Below, piece by piece: positions 33,003 to 45,105 of a stretch of DNA of 64,000 nucleotides. Below the pieces are notes generated by a model. The model saw only the letters and a program-made list of their open reading frames with translations, did no database searches and was not told the DNA's origin. This stretch comes from Maea johnstoni. Taxonomy: Eukaryota > Annelida > Polychaeta > Spionida > Magelonidae. The stretch lies in assembly GCA_963942565.1 (NCBI GenBank), contig OZ012689.1, forward strand, positions 20,045,156 through 20,109,155, written 5' to 3'. Numbering within the stretch: the stretch's first letter is position 1; the number at the start of each line of letters is the position of its first letter. The translations under genes were made by a program, and so were the position numbers.

Positions 33003-33302
33003 ATATACACATTTAAAAAAGGTTCTACTGGCCTGACAGCAGGGAGGTGTAAGGTTAAAAATTCAAAATTATGTTCATGAATTTGATACATCTGGGTGAC
33101 TACACTTTCCCTTCCTCTCTCATCCAATATTTAGGAGATGTTTCTTATAGAAATTTCACATTCATTTCAAATTATTGTTTATATCTCTGTCATCCTAGTA
33201 TAAGCTCTTCTTTATATGTTTCTATTAATGGCACTAGAAAAGGTGGCCGAATCTTCAATAAAAAATAAAGAATTCAATTTCTTACAATACCAATATACTT
33301 AC

Positions 33303-33587
33303 ACAATACTTCCATTTTGTAGGGTGCTTTACTTGTTCCTTCACCAATGGCATTTGTGGCAATACAGGTGTAATCACCATCATCATCAGTGGTCAGTGAA
33401 TCGATGGTCAGTTGTAGTTGGTCCGAGCTGATCTGTAGCCGTCCCCCTGGGGTGATTGTGCTACCACTTTTGTACCATCTCACAGCAGTCTGCGTAGGCT
33501 TGGCCTCCACTGTACATTTCAATGTGATTGACTGTCCTTTGATGGGCTTGTTATTGGCCAACGCTGTCACACTACTTTCTGGTGGAT
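33303..33587 (-). CDS. Ig receptor Ig3 exon
   Basis: A 285-nt exon, phase 1-1, with acceptor TGCCTATTTCAG and donor GTAAGT. Ig domain: SITLKCTVEAKPTQTAVRWY (strand B Cys, strand C Trp) and TTDDDGDYTCIATNAIGEGT (D-x-G-x-Y-x-C). Linkers YPPESS and VLYPPV on its two sides show it lies between Ig2 and Ig4. Confidence 0.95.
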
Positions 33588-33714
33588 CTGAAATAGGCAT
33601 GAAAGCATAACATGAGATACAATGCAGTTCATTAGGGATTATAGTAGATGTAATATCTCTAGGGGCTGTCATTGGTCTAAAGCATTGGCAATGACTGGCC
33701 CTTGTCTCTCAACA

Positions 33715-33950
33715 CTGCAAGGGATTGAGCCTAGGGTTTGAACCTATGAAACTTGAGGTAAGCTTGTGATTTAATTTGGCAATTAATGCACCTAGTCTTC
33801 CAACACTGCCTGGGATTGAGCCTTGGTTTGAACCAGGGTTTGTGCCCAAGTCTGAACCTATGAAATTTGAGGTAAGCCTGTGTTTTTTCCCCAGTATTTT
33901 CAATTTCTGCTACCACTTACAATTGGCATGTCATGATTGAGTCTAACAAC
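33715..33950 (+). mobile_element. tRNA-derived SINE, duplicated internally
   Basis: TTGAGCCTAGGGTTTGAACC and GGGATTGAGCCTTGGTTTGA are two box-B-like heads, each followed by ATGAAA(C/T)TTGAGGTAAGC. The tail is CTACCACTTACAATTGGCAT. Confidence 0.5.
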
Positions 33951-34760
33951 AGCAGAAAAAGTGTCAATAATTGAAATTATAAATTCTCTATAAAATTGTA
34001 GTCTCTTATATAGACACTTGAATATAACATTAGTAATGAATAAAAAAATGTAAGGTCAAGATACAAAGATATTCGAGGTCAAGGTCTCATCAATATCTAT
34101 CCTGAAATACTGATGAAATAATTAAAGGGGAACTTAAGCCTCACATACATATTAGCTTATATGAAAGTAAAACACTTCAAGAATAGGATGCTGTCCTCCT
34201 TTTTCTCTCAGTGATCCCATGAGGGGAGAATTTTGCGTATTGCCATCAGCCTGCCCAGCCCCTGCTAGCAGCCATGTTCTCCAATTGCTATGAGCTGTGA
34301 CTCAATGAGTGGCATTGCCTCTTGACCTGCCCCCGATCTCTGAGCAGTGAATCATAGACTGCAGTTCTCTCCACAAGAACAGTCTCTTCAAAATTTGCAT
34401 TAAAACTTGTATCAAACAGGAAAATGTTAAAATCATGTGCATCAATTGGCTGTACAAAAAAGACAGGTTAGCAGAGTTAGTTTTCATATATTTCCTGTTG
34501 GTAAAGTCCGACAAAAACAGTGGCTAGCATCACTGAAACTTGTAAATCTACCTGTCCTGAAGCATGCAGTTCTATGTTCAGACCATAAAAACAATACTAG
34601 TATGTGCATCAAGAATTTTCAGTATCCTAATTTTTACAATAATGGTAAATTGCTCACATAGATAGTACCTGAAGTACAACAAGGAGTAAAATGTTTGAGA
34701 GGGTTATGAAGTTATTGACCTGGTTACCCTTACCAAGCAGAAGCGGTACAAGTAGAAAGC
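33951..34760. other. Intron, no gene seen
   Basis: No exon supported. 34130-34400 is locally less AT-rich, without a recognised element. Confidence 0.4.
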
Positions 34761-35070
34761 AAGCGACATTCGAGTAATAAACTAGCGGTTCTAATTATCC
34801 CGATTAAATGCAAGCAGGGCCGCTTGTTCAAGCGGGGCTACTTATTTGGCGATTGTCCTGCTGCTTATTTCTCGCTGGTGGGACTTAGTCATTTGAAGGG
34901 TTACTTAATAGACGCTTCTCAAACTTAGAAAATTGATAAAAAGCTTAGTGATACTTATTGGGCGCTTGTTGTGTTGCTTATTTATTGCTTGTGAGACTTA
35001 ACCATTTTCAGGGCTATTTGCAGCCGCTTATATCTAGCTTATAAAACTTAAAGAAATTGGCAACCCTGCC
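34761..35070. repeat. CCGCTTG/AAGCGG-rich diverged repeat
   Basis: Repeated words AAGCGG, CCGCTTGTTCAAGCGG, CGCTTGTTGTG, GCTTATTTCTCGCTGG and GGGACTTAGTCATTT / GAGACTTAACCATTT. Resembles the region at 44690-45105. Confidence 0.5.
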
Positions 35071-35908
35071 TAGGCTACTTGATAGACACTTCCCAGACTT
35101 AGTGATTTTTTATGAAAAGCTTAGTGTAATGCCTGTCAAACTTAGTTTAAATTCTAGCTCAATCTGCTTATATGCACACTCCTCTAAAAACTTGTATGAT
35201 TTTACTTGCCTTCAACCATATGTGGTGGATACTTATCGGAATATATTCAGTTTCTGATGGTGAAATTGGCCATTACCTGTATGGGTCCACTTGACCATAC
35301 AACAGATCCATTAAAGCTGAAGGCCTGATGATATAGAAAGTCCAAACTAATTGAATATTGGCTATATGTTAGTTTATAACAGTTTGGGAAATGAGCATAA
35401 ATACTATATGCCTACTGCTCATTCTCTGCTGTGATTGGTCAGATCATGGTCACATGACCACCTTACAATAGTGATATTGGGGTGCAATATCACTTTCCAA
35501 CACTCAGACTCAGAGCTGTCAGGTTCATGTGCTCAATTCTCAACTTCAACTCTTGAAAAGGAAGCCAACATAAGTGAATTGAGTCAAGGAACTCAGAAGA
35601 GTTTGGGCTTCTTATAAAGTCATGATTAGGAAGGGAATTAGTAAAATATATTTTTTAATAAAATAAAATAAATCATTATATTTAAAAAAATTAATGCATG
35701 TGACTTTTTCAGGTATTTATAGTATTTTGATTGCGATATTACAGTATTAACACAAGAATATATTACAGCTTAGAAATTTATGATAACCCAACAGTTTGTG
35801 GTAAAACCTGGAATTGGAAAAACATATTAATAATATTTACAATTTCATAATTCTTTAAATAAGTCAATTATTCTGCTTGAATGAGTAGTAGGCATATAAT
35901 TAAACAAC

Positions 35909-36045
35909 TATGGCACTTTGGTTTCGTGCAACATCAATTTTTATTGCACTCTGAAAAATGATATTGCTCTCAGCGGAAGCGCCTTGTGCAATACAATTTT
36001 TCAGAGTGCAATAAAAATTCATATTGCACTCACCCAAGTGCCATA
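35909..36045. mobile_element. 137-bp foldback MITE with TA ends
   Basis: TATGGCACTTTGG at the left and CCAAGTGCCATA at the right. Inner arms AATTTTTATTGCACTCTGAA and TTCAGAGTGCAATAAAAATT are exact complements. Confidence 0.85.
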
Positions 36046-36059
36046 TTTGTATTACTATA

Positions 36060-36105
36060 GTATTCTTATCATTATTATCATTAATGCTATTATTATTATT
36101 TTTAC

Positions 36106-36146
<41 letters not shown>

Positions 36147-36147
36147 G
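36060..36147. repeat. (ATT)n microsatellite
   Basis: About 25 ATT units, imperfect at the left. Shorter ATT tracts also occur at about 38289-38320 and 38935-38990. Confidence 0.9.
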
Positions 36148-37297
36148 CATGTGTCCTGCCACTGGACCAAGGAACTTATGCTGATATCCATATGACTGTG
36201 TGTACCATCATCGATGTGGACACAGATCACTCAATATTTTACTACACCATTTTGAAATCATACCAGGTCATAAAGTTACAAAGCACCATTGAAACAATGT
36301 TTAAGATGGCACGGTGAATTAATTGAAAGATCTTCAGATTTCAAAGTGTAAAAGATTGAGTAGTCCTCTCTTAACACATAAAGAATTATTGGGTGCATGG
36401 TGTTAATAGATTGTGGGGACATCTGGTGAGGAAATTGAATACTAAGGCCCTCGTTCCCCTCATTGGTACTTCACCATTCCATGCTAATCACCATATAACC
36501 AGATGCATGAGTGGCCCAGACTGTGGACCACTTAAGCCCAGTGACAAGTACTTACACAGTGTTTACATGTATAAAGGTGTTTCACTTAACATTGTCCATG
36601 ATGGAGGAGCAAAGTCCCTTAGTGATAGTACACAATATATAGGATAGTGCTTGCACAGTCACTTGCTCATCTGGGAAATGCTCATTTTTGTGCTGTTTTG
36701 ACATAGCATACTCTAAAAGGAAAAGGAAAACATTATTCTCCCATTTCCCATCAAACACCCATAATGATTAAAAGAATGATAATGAGCAGCATGAGAATGG
36801 CTGTAGTTGTTGGCTACAGTCAACAGTACCAACCACAAAAAAATTAACACTTGCCTTGTAATCTATAACAATTTAAAGATTAAGCCATTCCTACTTTAAA
36901 AAAAAGAATATTACCGTCTTTCAGCCAACCCCAAAGTTCAATCTAAGGGTCAGTCTGGAGTGTTGACTATCACTGGGGTCATAAAGACAAATGCTGTGTA
37001 CTGTTTTGGCCTAAGTTAGAAGTACTCAATATAGGGTGTACAGTCAAAACTGTTTAGCCTAATTCAGGTCTGCTGATGGAAAACTTTAATGTTGAAATGG
37101 CAGTCACTTGTGTTTTGGGACATTTTCTCCCATAATTGAATTAATTAATTATCCATCTTGATTGTGTTAGCTTTTAGACATCGAATGAGACATAACCACA
37201 CAGGGTACACTCTGACATACCATACAGTCAAGTTCCTTTCTACCAGCTGATCAGTTGCTTAGTAACCCTCATTCCTGTTATCTGATTGGCTAGTTTA
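36148..37297. other. Intron, no gene seen
   Basis: A plus-strand open stretch at 36393-36647 has no recognisable domain or splice context. Confidence 0.4.
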
Positions 37298-37520
37298 TTA
37301 ACCCATATAAACCCTTATGGTGCTGGTGGCTAATTTGGTCAGTACAAAATGATGCAAATCACCTGGAAAATGACTGAAACCCTAGCACATGGGTACTCAT
37401 CTGATAGTACTTAGTGAGAGCTATCAAATGAATATGGACAAGACAGGGTTCATATGGCTCCCAAAAATCTTTGCATCCATGTCCTTTGTACAAAAGTAGC
37501 CTCAGCATTGTAAGGGTTAA
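37298..37520. mobile_element. MITE family A, inverted
   Basis: TTAACCCATATAAACCCTTA then GTGCTGGTGGCTAATTTGG, ending CTCAGCATTGTAAGGGTTAA. Confidence 0.8.
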
Positions 37521-37724
37521 AGGGATGTAGGGACCACTGAATGCCGTCAGGCATATAGGTCCAAACACTTCTAGTGTTCCCTCACCCTTGACCCCAAACT
37601 TCAACCCCTCATAAAATACTTGAGTTCTCCAAGAGTGGTGTAACATATGGGGGCTAATATGACTTGCAGTTTGCTGGTGGAAGCTTGATAAGGCCTAGCC
37701 TAGCCACAAGGCTGTATTCTGATT

Positions 37725-37730
<6 letters not shown>

Positions 37731-37807
<77 letters not shown>
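37731..37807. repeat. (TA)n tract
   Basis: Pure TA, ending at the left TIR of the hAT-like element at 37808. Confidence 0.95.
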
Positions 37808-37810
<3 letters not shown>

Positions 37811-38165
37811 GGCTCGACGTTTAGGCTAGCCCCGTAGCCCCGGGCTATTTATTGAAAGTCAGGGCTAGTAAATTCTACCTGTGAGTAGCCCTGAGGGGCT
37901 AGATATAATAAGAATATCAGCGCTTAAAAAATTATGAAGCCCACCTTTGGCTCTGCATACCTGGATGATAATATAACTCAATTTACCACAAAAATACACT
38001 GTATTCTTTTCATGTTATCAACAGAACCTATGATATCAACAGAGGTCACTATTTGAAAAGAGTTGGCATTAATATCAGGGCTAGCAAAAATATTTCAGGG
38101 CTAGTAAAAGTTTCGGTAACTAGCCCTGCTGGGCTAATGAAGTTTTTTCTTAATGTTGAGCCCTG
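37808..38165. mobile_element. hAT-like MITE with GGGCTAG repeats
   Basis: CAGGGCTCGACGTTTAGGCT at the left, AATGTTGAGCCCTG at the right. It contains repeated AGGGCTAGTAAA and TAGCCCTG(A/C)(T/G)GGGCTA. 358 bp. Inserted beside a TA tract. Confidence 0.8.
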
Positions 38166-39604
38166 TATATCTATCTGTCTATCTATCTATCTGTCTATAT
38201 ACAAAATAATGCAGATTTTATTTATTTTTTTCAAGTGGCCTCAGGGAAGATCCTTACCATTGGACTGAGTTACCCTCTTTAAATAAAGATTATTATTATT
38301 ATTATTATCATTATTATTCATATTTTCCTATCTGTGCTTATCTAAATGTAAAACTTTTCAAGTGTGTAACGTACTTGTACACATTTTTGTAGTTGTAGTC
38401 AGTCAAATGCTATCATAATATTCCAGTGGCCAATGAGAAACTACCTGCAGTCCCCAACATCTAGTAGCCACCTGCTCCTGTTGCCTTTTGAAGAATAGCC
38501 CCTAGGGGAACATACATGTTGTAAAATCACCCCTTCATTAACTATTTTGTATACAGACTTTTTGTTTCCTTTTTTTTTTTGAAGGAGTCTTTGAATAATT
38601 AATTTTCTTTACCCTAATAAGACACGAAATCTGTCTGTCTGAAATGCTGAATGGCAAATAGTGGAAAACTCCCATTATAAATTGCTCATTTCTTATTGCT
38701 TTATTGCAATAAGGTCTAAAGGTCTGAAATTATGCATGATTGATTTGTGGTATAATCAAACAATCCATAGAATAATAGTTATGTCTAAAAATTAAAAAAT
38801 CACTTAAATTGCAAAGCTGGTCATAATGATACTTATAATAGTACACATGACTATTTGGACCATAAACAAGTTCACTAATTATTCGTCATAAATCACTTTT
38901 GAACATTATAGATGGAAAGGGTGCTATATCAAATATCATTATTGTTATTATTGTTATCATTATTATTATTATTATCATCATTATCATTATTTTTATCTCT
39001 ATTATTAACACAACACAATCTTAAATTACAGGATTATTATTATTATTTTCATCATTATAAAATTAACACACAACAGACTTCAATTACAGGAAATCTAACG
39101 AGTATTGTTGTTCTAATTTTTATTTCCTACCATGAAATATACTCTCTTAATAAGTAAATCCCTAAAATCACATTTTACTAATTTTCCATAAAATGCCCAA
39201 AACAAAGGCATTCATTCAAAGATTCCATAGAATGATAGATTTATCTTTGCCAATGCCTTCCCTAGAGTTTAAAGGGTTATACTGTATCCACAAACTAAAA
39301 GAGTACATCTATATGGTGAGGAGACTTTTTTCTTTGCTGTGAGTACTACCATAAGTGGATCATGTATGATCCACTTTTGGGACTACACAAGTCAATGCAG
39401 GAAAATTGGTATCATTCTCTAGTGCAGGCTATGTACAGAATATTGCGGTCAGGATCTTTACTCATACCAGCCTTTACTAGGTCAAGACATCTCAACAACT
39501 TTTATTGCTGTAAGTGTTTTGATAACACCGTGCAAAATGCTAGCTTCTGATTGGTCAACAACTGGGTTTCAAGTCAAACCCATTGACCATTTCAGCTTCA
39601 GACG

Positions 39605-39824
39605 TTGTTCCTAACACATCTGAAAATGTTCTCATTGTTCTGTTTACTGGATTGGCAAATACAAACCCCGCACGTATTATTAGTAAGTGAGGGGAAGTTT
39701 AGTATAATTTCCCTAAAGACCATTATATCTCCCCGCAAGGAGATCAAGGAATACAAGCAGGGGGAGATGATACAAGCACGTTGGTCAAAATCAGTGTATT
39801 ATGCAGTGATTTTGGAGATCAGTG
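39605..39824 (+). CDS. Nested gene, first recognised exon
   Basis: Plus-strand open frame ending at a strong donor (GTAAGT, phase 1). An ATG at 39626 gives MFSLFCLLDWQIQTPHVLLV, then SEGKFSIISLKTI and EYKQGEMIQARWSKSVYYAV, then ILEIS. The pattern (hydrophobic-D-W, then V-G-x-x-I, then G-E-x-V-x-A-x-W-x-x-x-x-Y-x-A-x-I-L-E-I) resembles the small N-terminal beta-rich domain found ahead of BEN domains and in Tudor-like proteins of invertebrates. That is recall, not a search result. An acceptor-like TTTCAG just upstream (39591-39595) means an earlier exon is possible. Nested in the Ig2-Ig3 intron of the opposite-strand gene. Confidence 0.6.
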
Positions 39825-39926
39825 GTAAGTTTACTTTTTCTTCATTTCATAATTGATAATTTCTTTCAATTTGTCTTACCATATTGTACATGAACCGGTT
39901 CATCATATTGATTACTTCCTTTTCAG

Positions 39927-39989
39927 ATGACAAGAAGAAGTTGCAGCAGCTTAGTTTAGAAGGGCATAAGGATAAGGCAAAGGATAAAG
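39927..39989 (+). CDS. Nested gene, second exon
   Basis: A 63-nt exon, phase 1-1, with acceptor CTTCCTTTTCAG and donor GTAGGG. It continues the first exon as EIS-DDKKKLQQLSLEGHKDKA-KDK. Charged and probably helical, like the D-x-K-x-x-L segment that commonly follows the Y-x-A-x-I-x-E strand in such domains. Confidence 0.65.
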
Positions 39990-42060
39990 GTAGGGTCATT
40001 TTGAAATTTACTTTTTCCAAATTAAAGATTTGATTACTGCTGAAACTTGGTATGCAGAGAGAAAAGCTTGTCTAGATTATAATAATGGATTTTAGATGTT
40101 AGGTCATTGACTTGATTTCATTATAACAATTTGAGGAAATGGCAAAATGAATAATTATAATAATGCATCACTACCACTAGCCAACTTAAAGTTACTTTTC
40201 ATGGTCATGAAAGTGTGATAAGTATTCTTGGGATTTCATCTTTTTGTCAATTCAGTAAATTCCAATATTTTGTTTTTCAACCCATAATTGAATGATATCA
40301 ATCACAAATTTTAAAAGATTTTACCCAAAATTCTCTCAGGCAGGGGGCATATTTATTATCACCCATCAAAAAACTTCCTACAATCACAGGCATCAATGTG
40401 AACATATTTGTGGCAACTTATGTATGTCTACATTGGAAGATGCATTCTCCACATATAAATCCCTAAAATCACATGCTTTTGGTGATTTATATTAGTGAAA
40501 TACCTCAAAATATACCATTGTCATAGGTGGGCAAACATAACTACTTTCTCTTATCAGCCTGTTCTTGGTTAATTTCCTGTAACAACAGTATCAAGCTAGA
40601 AACTTGGTATAAGGCATAAAATTCCTTGGATCAGATATGGAAATTTAAAAAATCCTACTACTTTATAGGTTTTAAAACTAAAATCACTCACTGCAGGCAC
40701 CAGATACATTTTATACTAACACAAAATATTCAATAATTATGGACATCCCTGTGTAATCATTTGTGGCAAATTTTGAGGTCCTACTATAAAAATTGGACTT
40801 TCTAGAAGCAAATCCCTAAAATAACTCATTTTAATTAATTCTTTCTGTAAAATGCCCCAAGATATAGCAAGTCATGTGAATATTCATACATGACTCACTT
40901 TAGATATCTAGACCTTCTTGGATTGTTTTAAAATAATTTTGTTGAGAGTTTAGAATGGTCCACATGATGACATTCAAGTTGTGTGATTTTACAAAAATTA
41001 CTAACTTTTTGTGATTTTTTATCCCAAAAATGACTCGTCCCTTGTTCACAGTAAAGCAACATGTTCTAAGGCCATAAGCATCTTGTCAAATACATCTTTA
41101 GCTAGTTTTGAATTCCTGAAGAAGAAAAATGAATTTTCTAGAAGCAAATGCAAAAGAGCACGCTTTTTGGTGATTTCTTGCATAAAATGCCCCAAAAAAC
41201 TCTTATGCAGCAAAATCAGACCTGACATCCACCCATACACTAAAGCCCATGCTATGTAGAGATGAAAAAGCATGGATGACAACTTGGAATGAAAAACACC
41301 ATCAAAAGTATAATTTGGACATTGTGCCGCCTGCCTATACTAGCCCTACCAGGCTTAAAGAGTTTCTTTTGTATTATTATCATTGATTTGATTGAAATGG
41401 AGAGAATTCATTCAAACCTGAATCACAGGGTTGGGGGCAGTGGGGAGAAAAATGGTTTCCACCCTTAGCTTGTAAAAAGGAGCAGCAACAACTCAGAAAT
41501 ATCAATAATAAATCACTAAAAGTTCGAAATTATTTTAGGCTTCTAAATCAAGAACTGATGGTTCATCTGAGGAGCATACACAGGCATGTATTCCTATGGG
41601 ATAGTAATCCTAATATGTGTCAGAACCCTGCAGTATCCACAGGGACTTCTAACGTTAAACCTTATCTACATCTCAAGGGGTCAGTGCTATGCTCGGCCTG
41701 CATCTCTCATTATCTGCTTGCTCTACCAGTGGATGTTTAGATGAAAGTCATAAAAATGTAATAAAGATGCCAGTCACTCTCAGGGCTAACATCCAACAGA
41801 GCGGACTGGGTAAGCCGTTAGACTCAGTATTTGCAATGTGCAACTGATGGCCAGTGGGGGTGATTCAGCAACTCTTGTTGCTATGACAACAAGTCACATC
41901 ACACAGAAAGATACAAAATCACATGATTTTTGGTATTAACTTTTCTACATGATTTTCAACACAATTACCCAATAGCCTCATAGGGCCTAAAAATTGTTTG
42001 CTTTCTGTTACCCTACCCTACCTATTTTTTTGGCATGCTGATTATGTTGGTTGTGCTGAT
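39990..42060. other. Intron of nested gene
   Basis: AT-rich with diverged internal repeats (words such as AAATCCCTAAAATCAC, ATGCCCCAA and CTAGAAGCAAA recur between 39140 and 41200). No exon confidently seen, but a short one could be missed. Confidence 0.45.
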
Positions 42061-42183
42061 GTTAAAGGTACTGATGTCATGATTTTCGTTAATGACGATG
42101 TTGATGAAGATGAGTTAATGATGATAATAATGAGTTTTGATGATGATAGAGAGGGATTTTATGTGTTATTTATTTCATTCCAG

Positions 42184-42243
42184 GCACTATGAGTAAAGTA
42201 AAAAGTAAAAAGGAAGGGGCCAGGAAAAAGATACAGGAAGAAG
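42184..42243 (+). CDS. Nested gene, repeated exon copy 1
   Basis: 60 nt, phase 1-1, acceptor TTCCAG, donor GTAAGA. Encodes (G)TMSKVKSKKEGARKKIQEE. In frame. Confidence 0.6.
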
Positions 42244-42388
42244 GTAAGAACAATTTACAATTTTGATGTAATGATGATGATTACGACAAAGATGATGATG
42301 ATGCTGATGTTGGTTAAGAAGAGTTAATGATGATAATGAGTTTTGATGATCATAGAGAAGGAATCTTATGTGTGTTTTTTTATTCCAG

Positions 42389-42453
42389 GCACTATGAGTA
42401 AAGGACAAAGTAAAGAGGAGGAGGAGGCCACAGGAAAAAGATTCAAGAAAACG
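42389..42453 (+). pseudogene. Nested gene, repeated exon copy 2, out of frame
   Basis: 65 nt with intact acceptor and donor, but the length leaves phase 0 instead of 1. Inclusion would shift the frame. The start TMSKGQSKEEEEAT matches its sisters, and the tail has slipped by an indel near GGAGGCCACAGG. Likely skipped or decaying. Confidence 0.6.
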
Positions 42454-42851
42454 GTAAGAATATTAACAATTTTGATATAATGATAATTATGGTTATGATG
42501 ATGATGTCGACAACGCCGACGATGATGATGATGATGATGGAGCTCTGGTGTTCATAATTAGCACGAATGATGATGATGGCAATTATGGTGATCTTGCCTT
42601 TTGATGATGATGATAAAGGATTTTAATGTTTCTACAAGTGACAAATGATTAACAGGCATAATACAAAAAATCTAAGGGTGATATTGGTTGTGTGTATAAT
42701 TAAAATGATGATGATAATTGTGGTAGGACAATAATGTTAATGGTGTAAATGATTTTGGTTAATGACGATGTTGTTGAAGATGAGAAAATGATGATGATAT
42801 TGAGTTCTGATGATGATAGAGAAGGGATTTTATGTTATTTTTTCATTCCAG

Positions 42852-42920
42852 GCACTATGAGTAAAGGAAAAAGGAAAAAGGACGATGAGGAGGGGGCCAG
42901 GGAAAAGATCCAGGAAAAAC
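42852..42920 (+). CDS. Nested gene, repeated exon copy 3
   Basis: 69 nt, phase 1-1, TTCATTCCAG acceptor and GTAAGA donor. Encodes (G)TMSKGKRKKDDEEGAREKIQ-EK. Highly charged, possibly a nuclear-localisation or coiled linker. Confidence 0.62.
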
Positions 42921-43106
42921 GTAAGAACAATTTACAACTTTGATATAGTGGTAATGATGGTGATTGTAATGATGATGACAATGGGGAAGATGATGATGAT
43001 GATGATTACGGTTAATGATGATGTTGATGAAGATGAGTTAATGAGGATGATAATAAGCTTTGATGATTATAAAGAAGGGATTTTATGTTAATTTATTCTA
43101 TTCCAG

Positions 43107-43159
43107 GCACTATGAAAAAAGTAAAAAGGAGGAGGCCCTGAAAAAGATTCAGGAAGAAG
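43107..43159 (+). pseudogene. Nested gene, repeated exon copy 4, out of frame
   Basis: 53 nt with splice sites kept, but shortened so that phase is lost and a TGA falls in the normal frame. Sequence TMKKVKRRRP before the stop. Confidence 0.6.
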
Positions 43160-43541
43160 GTGAGAACATTTTACTATTTTGATATAATGATAATGATGGT
43201 GAATATAAAGATAATGGTGATGATGATTATGATGATGATGGAGATCTGGTGTTCATAATTAGCACGAATGATGATGATGACAATTATGGTGATCTTGCCT
43301 TTTTTATGATAATGATAAAGGATTTTAATGTTTCTGCAAGTGACACATGATTAACAGGCATAATACAAAAGATTTGAGCATGATATTGATTGTGCATATG
43401 ATTAAGGTGATGATGATCGTGGTAGGCAAATGATGTTGATAGTGTTCAAGATTTTGGTTGATGTTGATGAAGATGAGTTAATGATAATAATGAGTTTTGA
43501 TGACGATAGAAAAGGGATTTTATGTTATTTTTTCATTCCAG

Positions 43542-43610
43542 GCGCTATGGGTAAAGGAAAAAGGAAAAAGGATGATGAGGAGGGGGCCAGGGAAAATATT
43601 CAGGAAAAGG
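43542..43610 (+). CDS. Nested gene, repeated exon copy 5
   Basis: 69 nt, phase 1-1, TTCATTCCAG acceptor, GTAAGA donor. Encodes (G)AMGKGKRKKDDEEGARENIQ-EK. Nearly identical to copy 3, so this duplication is the most recent or has been homogenised. Confidence 0.62.
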
Positions 43611-44046
43611 GTAAGAACAATTTCAAATTTGATATAGTGATAATGATGGTGATTGTAATGATGATGACGCTGGTGATGATGTTGATGAAGATGAGTTATG
43701 ATGATGACATAATGATAATGATGGTGGTTGTGATGAGGATGATGGTGATGATGATAAAAAGCAATGGTGTTTATGATTAGCATGAATGATGGTGATGATG
43801 ACTTTTGATGATGAAGAAGGACTCTCAATGTACTGAAGCTGCTTATGTGTTATACATATACTTTTTTACATTGCCAGGCACTAGCACCAGTAAAGAAGTC
43901 ACAAGCATTTTATATTTTTTTTAGAAAGCAGAGTGTTAGAAGAATAGTATAACGAAGTTATTTAGAAAAGTAAAGCTAATAGCTCTTATAATATTGGATT
44001 TAATAGAAGAAATTTGAATTTGATTTATTTTATTGTTTATTTTCAG

Positions 44047-44138
44047 AATATGCTGTCGAACAAACTGATCACAAGGGGCCACAGATCAGGGATGCCATGT
44101 TTTCTCTGTGCAGCTCCACCACAGCACTCAACAAATGA
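44047..44138 (+). CDS. Nested gene, terminal exon
   Basis: Acceptor TTATTTTCAG, entered in phase 1. Encodes YAVEQTDHKGPQIRDAMFSL then CSSTTALNK and a TGA at 44136-44138. No BEN or other known C-terminal domain is visible, so the protein would be about 185 residues if only the in-frame repeated exons are used. A partial repeat-like acceptor at 43877 (GCACTAGCACCAGTAAAG) runs into a stop. Confidence 0.55.
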
Positions 44139-44228
44139 CTGTACAAGGAGTAGGAAATAGACCTACCATACTATTTTCTGCAAGTTTTTGGGCCACATGG
44201 ATGGTTGTAAACAGACTATTATTTGCTG

Positions 44229-44234
44229 AATAAA
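44229..44234 (+). terminator. Polyadenylation signal AATAAA of nested gene
   Basis: AATAAA about 90 bp after the stop, followed by T-rich sequence. Consistent with the 3' end of the plus-strand gene. Confidence 0.55.
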
Positions 44235-44689
44235 TTACTGTTTACTGTCAACATATGTAGTTATTCTCTTTTTACATCTAGATATGGATTCCATGTGACA
44301 TTCCCTTATGAAAAAACATAAACACCAACCAATTGAAATAAGGTCAATCAAAATGAAGAATAAATTGTAAGTATTCTTTTTTGTTTATTCTATGGAGGCG
44401 ATGGAAAGACAGCATTTGCCAGTATGAGGTATTCATACGGGGTTTGGGAATTTGTATGCTACACTGAACTAATTCATGGTTAAAAACTGAACATTCCTCA
44501 CTGCGTGTGCCACAAGGAAGATAAACGCCCTCCCTCAATGAGAAAACTATAATGATTCACCTTTTGAATATACATTTTTTTAGTGTTTTTTTTTTCATTT
44601 TTTGCTTCTAGACACTGGAATGTATATTACTATATGCAGCTACCTTTTTGTAGTATGCTATGTTCATGTGCGATCAAGATTATTAACTG

Positions 44690-45105
44690 GTATGAGAATC
44701 ACCGCTTGTTGACCCCCAGCGACTATCAAGCACTGTTCCAGCAGTTCTGAAGCGTTACGCTTTTGGCATATCGGGACGCTACATTGGCGCTAGTATATGG
44801 CTTAGAATATAGCAGCTGTCAGAGCAAGCGGTGAATCCGCTTAATGGTCGCTGCTGATGGTGCTTGACAGTTGACCACTATAAGCGGTAAACCACCGCTT
44901 ATGGGTGTAGCCACAGCAAGCGGTAAGTATGATTTTCAGTGCAAGTGCTTATATACCGCTTATGAGAATCACCGCTTGTGGTATATCCAGCGCCCGTTAA
45001 GCTTTATTGTAGCAGCTGTAAAGCGTTACGCTTTTGGCATATCGGGACGCTACATTGTCGCTGGTATATGGCTTCAAGTCTAGCGGCTGAGAGCAAGCGG
45101 TGAAA
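44690..45105. repeat. ACCGCTTG/AAGCGGT repeat with 270-bp tandem duplication
   Basis: TATGAGAATCACCGCTTGT at 44691 and 44961. AGCGTTACGCTTTTGGCATA then TCGGGACGCTACATTG follows in both. At least eight AAGCGGT/ACCGCTT words occur in both orientations. GC-richer than the flanks. No coding. Confidence 0.75.

Larger units (their letters stand above)
42080..43870 (+). repeat. Tandem array of exon-plus-intron units with GATGAT spacers
   Basis: Five copies of a Lys/Glu-rich exon, each preceded by GATGATAGAGAAGGGATTTT and TTCATTCCAG and followed by GTAAGAACAATTT. Introns are (GATGAT/AATGATG)n-rich. A longer unit, containing GTTCATAATTAGCACGAATG, repeats at about 42550 and 43250. Spacing is 206, 463, 255 and 435 bp. 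Confidence 0.9.

Noticed and set aside
36393-36647. 84-codon plus-strand frame
   Set aside because: No recognisable domain, splice context or codon signal.
42080-43870. Asp/Met-rich frames across the GATGAT introns
   Set aside because: Translations of a trinucleotide-rich repeat that run through clear splice donors and acceptors.
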